Shown: piece by piece, positions 58,055-64,000 of the stretch
How positions within the stretch are numbered: position 1 is the first letter of the stretch
How the letters are laid out: the number at the start of each line of letters is the position of its first letter
Assembly: GCA_035610365.1 (NCBI GenBank)
Contig: CM069435.1
Coordinates: 92,351,389 to 92,415,388, forward strand
DNA: 64,000 nt
Direction of reading: 5' to 3'
DNA from: Aquatica leii
Lineage: Eukaryota > Arthropoda > Insecta > Coleoptera > Lampyridae
Translations under genes and position numbers: made by a program
Notes under the pieces: generated by a model
What the model was told of the DNA's origin: nothing
Seen by the model: only the letters and a program-made list of their open reading frames with translations
Databases searched by the model: none

Positions 58055-58708
58055 TTACATCGCAATAAATATATCGAGACCTTTGCGATATCGTCCGTTC
58101 TCTTTAGAACAGTCCAGATCGATCACGAAAATGTCGTATGGAGACTTCCAACAACTGATACAAATCCGTTTGAATTCGTCAAACGTCATATCGTTAGCAA
58201 TGTGGTTGTCGTAAACGTGTTTTAAGTTTGTCAAATCTTGCTTGAATAAAATTAATAAGTTGGAATTGTCGCGAAATAATTGTTTAGGAACGGCACTATA
58301 GCTTTGACACAAATAAAAACAATCAATGTTTCTATGACGACCATATGAACAATATTCCCTAACTACGCTTTGCTCGCCACAACAAACGTTATCAAAAATG
58401 ACGACAGAATACTCTTTCATTTCCGAATGTGCTATACATTCATCAATATTACAACTTTCAAATTAGCGGCATTCCTGAACAGTTCTAAGTAAACGTCTAA
58501 GAAATTCGTATTTGCTTTGATACAAGAAATTGGAACAAATGTATATGTTAAAGAAACGTAATCCATTTGAAGCCAGCAAAAGAGATAACATGACCTTTGT
58601 ACAATCACCACCAAATAATGCAATATGTCGAGTGAATGTTAAAGTTAAAGTTAAAGTTTCCGCAAAATTCATAACCGGTAGTGATAATGGTTGACATACA
58701 AACTTCAT
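58055..58708 (-). pseudogene. Polinton FtsK/HerA-type packaging ATPase
   Basis: Reads MKFVCQPLSLPVMNFAE, a (TL)-repeat stretch, RHIALFGGDC then TKVMLSLLLASNGLRF, SKYEFLRRLL, and an in-frame TAA at 58463-58465. It continues SEMKEYSVVIFDNVCCGEQS (Walker B-like IFDNV), YGRHRNIDCFYLCQSY, NLLILFKQDLTNLKHVYDNH, YRKGLDIF. The second half matches Polinton ATPases very well. The Walker A loop is abnormal: GGDCTKV lacks the Gly-Lys of GxxxxGK(S/T). With the stop, this copy cannot encode a working ATPase. In family members it pumps DNA into virus-like capsids. Confidence 0.87.
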
Positions 58709-59441
58709 TTTACATTTAAATGTTTAAAACATAATAAATAATCGATTATAATCTATTACTGTATAAGAAAATATAATAAATAATTGATTATAATGTATCT
58801 CTCAGTAAACCATGAAAGTGTCAGCTGGATGGTGTTTTGCATTGTGGAAGCTGTTGATGTTATCATTCTTTAAATGGTTGAAGTGACGACCCGTTTTGTG
58901 TGATCCCTTCTACTGAAAGGTGTTGTTACTGCGATCGTCTAACACGGAGTTGTGTTATTGGAAAACTAGAAATGTGTTATTACTATCAACCTTTAACACG
59001 ATTGTAGCAAACATTACCAGATTTAAAAACTCGCAGGCATGTGGTGCGGTGGTGACGATGGTGGTCGAGTGGACTACAATAGCGTACTTGAGTACACTAG
59101 ACTAGACTAGAAAAGTGTTGTTACGTATTATCATCGTTTAACACAAATTTAGCAAACGTTACCTGACTCCACTCGTACTACCCTTTATCTTTGCTACCAC
59201 TCGCTTTCCGGACTCGATGGTGAGTCGACAACGTACGGCGGCGGTGCACTGTCGCTACGTTGAGGCGATGTATTTTCTATCGTAATTAGTAGCGACCGCA
59301 CACCGTTGCGGTACGTCGTCACTACCACTCTGCGCCGCTGTTGATGCTCGTGACGCCGTTGGTGTTAGACGGCCGCGTCAGCAGCACTTCGGTTTGCGAT
59401 GGCACAGTGCTATCAATCACCACCTTCAAAGACTGTTAATG
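58709..59441. other. Polinton interior with three imperfect direct repeats
   Basis: No coding region recognised. Units near 58919, 58973 and 59115 share the pattern GTGTTRTTAC...TTTAACAC; the last two also share TTGTAGCAAACATTACC-like segments. More GC-rich than its surroundings around 59170-59400. Confidence 0.55.
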
Positions 59442-60439
59442 TTAGCTATTAATAATTTCTTTAATTTTATCGAGTCGTGTTATTTGCAATTTTATTTTAT
59501 GCGTTAAAGAGTCAATGCTCGCATATGATTCTATTTCATATAAATTAGTACACAGATTTATTAATTGGTTATTAAGCCGAACGTCAAAATTATTAAGCAT
59601 AACATTACTGTTATCAAGCCAGTTATCCTGAATCTTTTGTGTGAGAGCAGATGACAGGCAACTAAGAAAATAGGGTGAACTAGAAGAGGATGAACTAGAA
59701 GACGCAATCGGTAGTGGTCGCTGCAACACGGTCGTACCCGGCGGTAATTGTGTTAATAATTCTTCTTGTGTTGTAAGGTCGAACGTACCACACGCTGAAA
59801 TATATGAAAGCCGGGTACATCTTTCATCTCTTTCAGAACGATCTTCTTGTTGAGGCGCCGGAATAGAAGGAGAAACGGAAACAGTGGCTGTTGCTTCCTT
59901 TTGTGGTCGTGGTGAAAATGCAATTTGTTGATTGAACACTTTCATCAGATTCCAAAACAGAACGCACGCGTTTACCTTTGCTTCCTTTTCTCTTCTCTTT
60001 CCTGGCGCTTTTGCAATCTAAGGGCACAATATCCTCATAAGGTAATCGTAATTTACTAGAAGTTGCTTTTGATTTAGTAAAGCGAAGCGTCTGAGGAGGC
60101 AAACTGACAGCTGTGGTGGTAACTGTAACACCGGTCAGCGACGTAGCTGGTACCTCTGCAAATGGAACTGCAGAAGGTACCTCTGTCGATAGAACTGCAG
60201 TAGGTGCAGAAGGTATGAAGTCAACATCACTCACACCAAATTGCGAAATGTAAAAATCAACAATTTCATCTTGCATCGACTTTAATAATAAAGCAATATA
60301 TAAGCAAATAAAACTGAACATAAACAAATAAAGCAGTGAATATATAAGCATAAATACAGCATAATTAGATAAGTCAAAGTGTACTTACAGTTTGCTGCTG
60401 GTTGGCTGCTTCGTTGTCCATGATTTTTTGATTGTTCAT
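59442..60439 (-). pseudogene. Polinton-borne spliced gene of unknown function
   Basis: Exon 1 has two candidate starts (60439 or, better placed after the TATA box, 60421: MDNEAANQQQT) and ends at 60389 with a GTAAGT donor. The 109-nt intron ends TTATTAAAG. Exon 2 starts at 60279 (SMQDEIVDFYISQFGVSDVDF), is Ala/Val/Thr/Pro-rich, and has a basic cluster (RKEKRKGSKGKRVRS) resembling a nuclear localisation signal. The frame then has to shift near 59900 into FNQQIAFSPRPQKEATATV. It continues through a run of nine serines and a leucine-rich C-terminus (NWLDNSNVMLNNFDVRLNNQ), ending at 59442. I recognise no family. The frame overlap of 113 nt may be a lesion, an error or a programmed shift. Confidence 0.55.
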
Positions 60440-60454
60440 TGTTGAGAGACTCGA

Positions 60455-60462
60455 TTTATATA
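60455..60462 (-). promoter_or_regulatory. TATA box just inside right Polinton TIR
   Basis: TATATAAA on the minus strand, 6 bp inside the TIR and 33 bp upstream of the second candidate ATG (60421). It suggests a promoter reading inward from the TIR. Confidence 0.55.
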
Positions 60463-60534
60463 GAAAGAAGTGGCAGCGACCTTCGTTGTTTTAGGAGGAG
60501 GTTGGAAAATCGGCAAATACCTAGTACTAATCTA

Positions 60535-60977
60535 AATTAAATTTTAATCGTTCTTTTAAGACCTGTCGATTTAGTAATTATAAGATTTAATTAGGTACTA
60601 ATTTGAGAAACACATCGTTTAGTAATTCCACACCAATTGATTTTAAAATGTCGTACACATACAAACATATAAACAAAATTGAAATTGCCGCCAATGCGCT
60701 TGTTTTACCAAAACAAAAAAAAACATGTGGTGTCTCTGTAAAGCTGGAATTTTAATGCAGCTTAAAAATTACAGTTAATTTTCTGATCCCCTTACGTTAG
60801 CTAACGGTATATATTTTCTTATATACCTATAAATAACACAAAACACAAAGTAAACTAAAGATGACACAAATTTCATACTATCCATGCTAAATTTACTGCC
60901 GGTCAGAACTGCAACAGAACTGCTTCTACTTTTAACGCAGGGTGCGCGACTTCTTACAGCAGATCATGCGGATCTAT
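60535..60977. other. Intergenic, nothing recognised
   Basis: AT-rich sequence right of the Polinton target duplication; no gene seen. Confidence 0.5.
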
Positions 60978-61550
60978 AGTCCTCGCAATTTTACTTTCGA
61001 TGCACGTCATTAACGTCAGTGACGTAGTTATTCAACCATGTTGTCGGTATTATCATGTAAACTTACTGTTTTCGTACATTCTTAATATTACATTGCATAT
61101 TACGTTTTCATTAAATGTTTCTACATTCGTAACAGTTGTACTACGCTTACGTTTTGAAGAGATCTAAGAACCTCGTTGTTAGCAACCGTTGTACATACAG
61201 AAATAACTGTAGAATATATGTATGTATTACCACAATTTAAATATTAAGTAAAAGGGTACTTCTCGCACAGCATTTACTGATATCAATGGACCACCATTAT
61301 CTCGTTCAAGCTCAAAATAGTACAGTTTTGTATCAAAAATAATTATAAAAAACAATGAGCACTTTGACATAAAAAACACAAATTTAATTTGACAGATGTC
61401 AACAACGCTGCAACTGTAGTAAGCACACCAACAACGTGATAAAAAAAATTCAATAAGACAATTCGGTATTTATTTAATTTTTGCTATAAATAGGGTGGTA
61501 TGAATTTTACGTCATTAATGACGTGCATCGAAAGTTAAATTGCGAGGACT
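60978..61550. mobile_element. MITE-like element with ~45-bp TIRs
   Basis: Left AGTCCTCGCAATTTTACTTT... (60978-61022) is the reverse complement, with few differences, of 61506-61550. Both contain ATGCACGTCATTAA. 573 bp, non-coding. Target duplication not resolved. Confidence 0.75.
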
Positions 61551-62227
61551 TTATCATAGGATCTATTATGCTCATTCTCATAGTTATTGTTCTTTCCGCC
61601 AGATGACGATGTTTACGTAATTTCGCGCGTCTTTAATTGAATTTAAATTTATATGAACAAAAACAACAAATGAGACTATGTGTTTAACTAGTGCAAAAGA
61701 CAAAAATAGCAAGTAACTCTGCGAGATTTGAATTAGAAAGAAAACACTAGTATGGTGTTATGAGTTACGTTACTGGTATTCTAATAACGTGATCTGGTTG
61801 GATATAAACAAATCTTTATTTATTGCTAGAATCTATGCAAATGCCATCGCAATTAACAATTATCTAATAACCATAACCAAAACAAACTGAGTGTAAGCAC
61901 ACCTTTAGTTAATAAAAAGTTAATTACAATTTTTAATAAATAATTTAACAGATTAAACTCTAAATTAATGTAATTCTAATTAAAATTAAGGCTTAGAATA
62001 ATAAAATGCTATTTAAAATTTGTTTTACTTTAGTCTTTTTGTCATACATTGTATATATTTATTTGGTGATTTTCGAAATGTGACTTTGGTACTTTTAGGG
62101 ACTTTAACATTTCACGATACCAAATTGATAATTTCTCTGACATTTGCAGTTAGTACAAAATTTAAGGAACTTCGTACGTTTCCAGCTTTATTTGCAAACA
62201 GAATGTTAAAAACATCGATAAAATCAA
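61551..62227. other. Upstream region of PAT1 gene
   Basis: AT-rich; presumably promoter and 5' UTR of the plus-strand gene. No clear core promoter element picked out. Confidence 0.4.
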
Positions 62228-64000
62228 ATGGCTGATACTTCTTTTCGCTTTGGTCCGGACGTGAGTGTCGAAATTCGAAAAAACCGCATATTTCTAATGC
62301 TTAGATTAAAGATAAATAAACTGCGTTCAATTTCACTTTTTAATGTTTAATTTGCTTTTTTAGAGTGATGATAATCAACTTTCGCCCGATGACACCGATT
62401 GCTTGGAGATAGAGGAAGAAGAATATGATGCTCTTAATGACGAGACTTTCGGTACTTTGGAGGATTCGACGGGTATTGACGATTGGGAACAGCAGCATGA
62501 GCAGTTTGCTGAACTTGCAGAGACTAGTAAGCAGTCAGATGGTTTAGGTACACGTTATTAATTTTGCTTAATTTAACGTTAACTAAATTCATTGTAGAAA
62601 ATTCAATCAACAAGTTAAAACTTGAGGAATCGAGCTATGTGTTCCCATCGAAGAATAACTCAGTTTGGTCGTACAACGCCAGTCAAAATGGAGATATCTT
62701 CTCTAGCTCTCTTTCGTCGAATCTATTACAAAAGTCTTCGAATTCCCTGGTTTGTGTTAGATTTTTTTTATTGTGTTGATGGATAATGTTGGTGCTTTCA
62801 GGGTGCTAAAGTTAATTTGAAAGATCAGAACGATGATCTTTTAGGTTTATTTAACATTTCGAGTACAAAGTACGATCCCCCAGTTGGTTTAGGTAATCAA
62901 ACTCATAAAAAAATATGCACTGTAGAGGAGTTGGAAAGAGTGTTGTTACAGAATAGGGCGAAGGCTCAAACACAATCACCGTTACCTAATGTTATTCCAT
63001 CGGCTCCTCCTCTTCATCATGTGCAATCTAAAATGCATCCGCCTTTTGTACAGGTACAGTGGTAATGGTGTTGGTGATTGAATAACGAATGGTATTTTAG
63101 CATCCCATGCAAGCACCACCAGGTACAGGGCGATTACCACCTGGTTTACCACCGATAGGGATTCCGCCACCTCATATGAGGCATTTGCCACATATGCATC
63201 ATCATAATGTTCCTCCGGGTCTGGTACGACTTGTGCCTCCAGCTCATTTCATGCAAGGTGCTCCTACTCCACCGCCTGGCTTAATATACCCTCCTCACCA
63301 GCAATTTCCTGTAAGTGTTTATTTTAGTTTATATTGTTTATCAGAATTTTCAATGATAAGATAAGTGGTGCAATAATAAACTGTGTGTAGTAATGATTCA
63401 TAGATTGAGTGCAATAATTATTTATTTAATGCATGATTAGCAACAACAGTAAGATAATTGGAATCTGAATATTTAACTAATTTGATCTCGTTTTGACGTA
63501 GTACCTGATAACTTTTAGGTTTATTCTTTTGTTTTGGTTGGAACTCGCATTTTATAGTTGCCGAAAATGTGCAAAAATTTAATTATAGGATCTTACAAAG
63601 TGGTACCTGGAACTGGATGTAGTTTATGTTCAATGGAAAATACACCTAAAGTAATACCAAAACCTAGGTTGTCTCTTAAAGGCTTGACATAGTATAGTCA
63701 AGTCTTGAAGTAGTATTTGGTACGATGTTAAATATGATTGCCAATATGTTTTTGTTAAGAGGATTAAAAGTTATTATGTTAAAAGACTGTTATTATACAT
63801 TCAAAAAGTTTGTAGTTGGTACTACCTGGTACTACTTTAAGGTTTGGGATTTAAAATATTCTATTTTTGTGGTAACCATTCACTGTCCACACAGTGAATT
63901 GTTTAAAACTGCCATGGGAGAGATTGTTGACAATATTTAGTAGTAGATGATAGTTGAGTAAAAAAATCTTTTTTTAGGTTAATCACCCGTTTAATTTTCC
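62228..64000 (+). CDS. Patr-1: PAT1 homologue (Patr-1/PATL1), 5' part
   Basis: Exons: 62228-62260, 62364-62547, 62598-62749, 62802-63053, 63101-63310 and 63978 onward, all joining in frame. The protein starts MADTSFRFGPD and has the conserved acidic N-terminus (LEIEEEEYDALNDETFGTLED) that in PAT1 proteins binds the DEAD-box helicase Me31B/DDX6. It continues DDLLGLFNISSTKYDPPVG and then a Pro/His/Gly-rich region (GRLPPGLPPIGIPPPHM, MHHHNVPPGL). PAT1 links deadenylation to decapping in P-bodies. The 3' half, with the decapping-factor binding region, lies beyond the window. The fifth intron (63311-63977) is much longer than the others. Confidence 0.9.

Larger units (their letters stand above)
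53147..60528 (-). mobile_element. Polinton/Maverick deletion derivative with nested insertions
   Basis: About 60-bp TIRs starting AGTA (53147-53207 and 60468-60528) and a perfect 6-bp target duplication AATCTA (53141-53146, 60529-60534) are Polinton hallmarks. The minus strand encodes a packaging-type ATPase (58708-58055), a protein of the conserved Polinton type with YKGTSGLYELL (57969-57173) and an intron-containing gene (60439-59442). Protein-primed DNA polymerase, integrase, protease and the major capsid gene are absent. Without the nested PLE copy 3 and MITE only about 3.9 kb remain, against the usual 15-20 kb. Confidence 0.85.

Overview
The window is AT-rich eukaryotic DNA, almost certainly from an insect. 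It has spliced genes with very short introns (44-60 nt), insect-like orthologues of eIF3c, UFC1, PAT1 and a vanin/biotinidase, and a dense mixture of arthropod transposon classes. I cannot assign an order or species.

Host genes are few. A vanin-like (pantetheinase/biotinidase) gene lies on the minus strand at 8507-10235. A small two-exon putative secreted protein is at 32269-32681 (minus). eIF3c (40330-43406, plus) and UFC1 (43466-44126, minus) converge tail to tail with 59 nt between their stop codons. The 5' half of a PAT1 (Patr-1/PATL1) gene runs off the right edge from 62228. Most of the rest is transposable-element (TE) DNA, much of it nested.

Region by region: 1-4135 is a large inverted duplication whose arms carry decayed Ty3/gypsy reverse transcriptase and the same hAT-like MITE. 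4664-5814 is a 5'-truncated Penelope-like element (PLE). 6946-7674 is an ACGTA-rich MITE. About 10.77-22.7 kb is a four-layer nest: a Tigger/pogo transposase (minus) is split by a TTA-flanked MITE, the MITE is split by a 7.1-kb LTR element, and the transposase is also hit by a solo LTR of the same LTR family. 22.95-24.06 kb is a P-element relic. 25.36-27.19 kb is a PLE with 440-bp inverted terminal repeats sitting against an R1-like non-LTR element (27.19-30.29 kb). 30.48-31.81 kb is a hAT relic. 33.4-39.8 kb holds non-LTR relics, one of them interrupted by a 4.16-kb P-type element with TIRs and a 7-bp target duplication. 44458-51945 is a Ty3/gypsy element with nearly identical LTRs. 53147-60528 is a deleted Polinton/Maverick with a 6-bp target duplication, itself carrying a PIF/Harbinger-like MITE and a third PLE.

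The most interesting items are: the Polinton derivative and its intron-containing gene beside the TIR; an LTR element that fuses Gag to an integrase zinc-binding region with protease, RT and RNase H missing; the PLE copies with small hammerhead-ribozyme motifs and two RT breakpoints at the same codon; and several relics visible only by reading through stops. All function statements rest on motif recognition by eye. No search or alignment was run.
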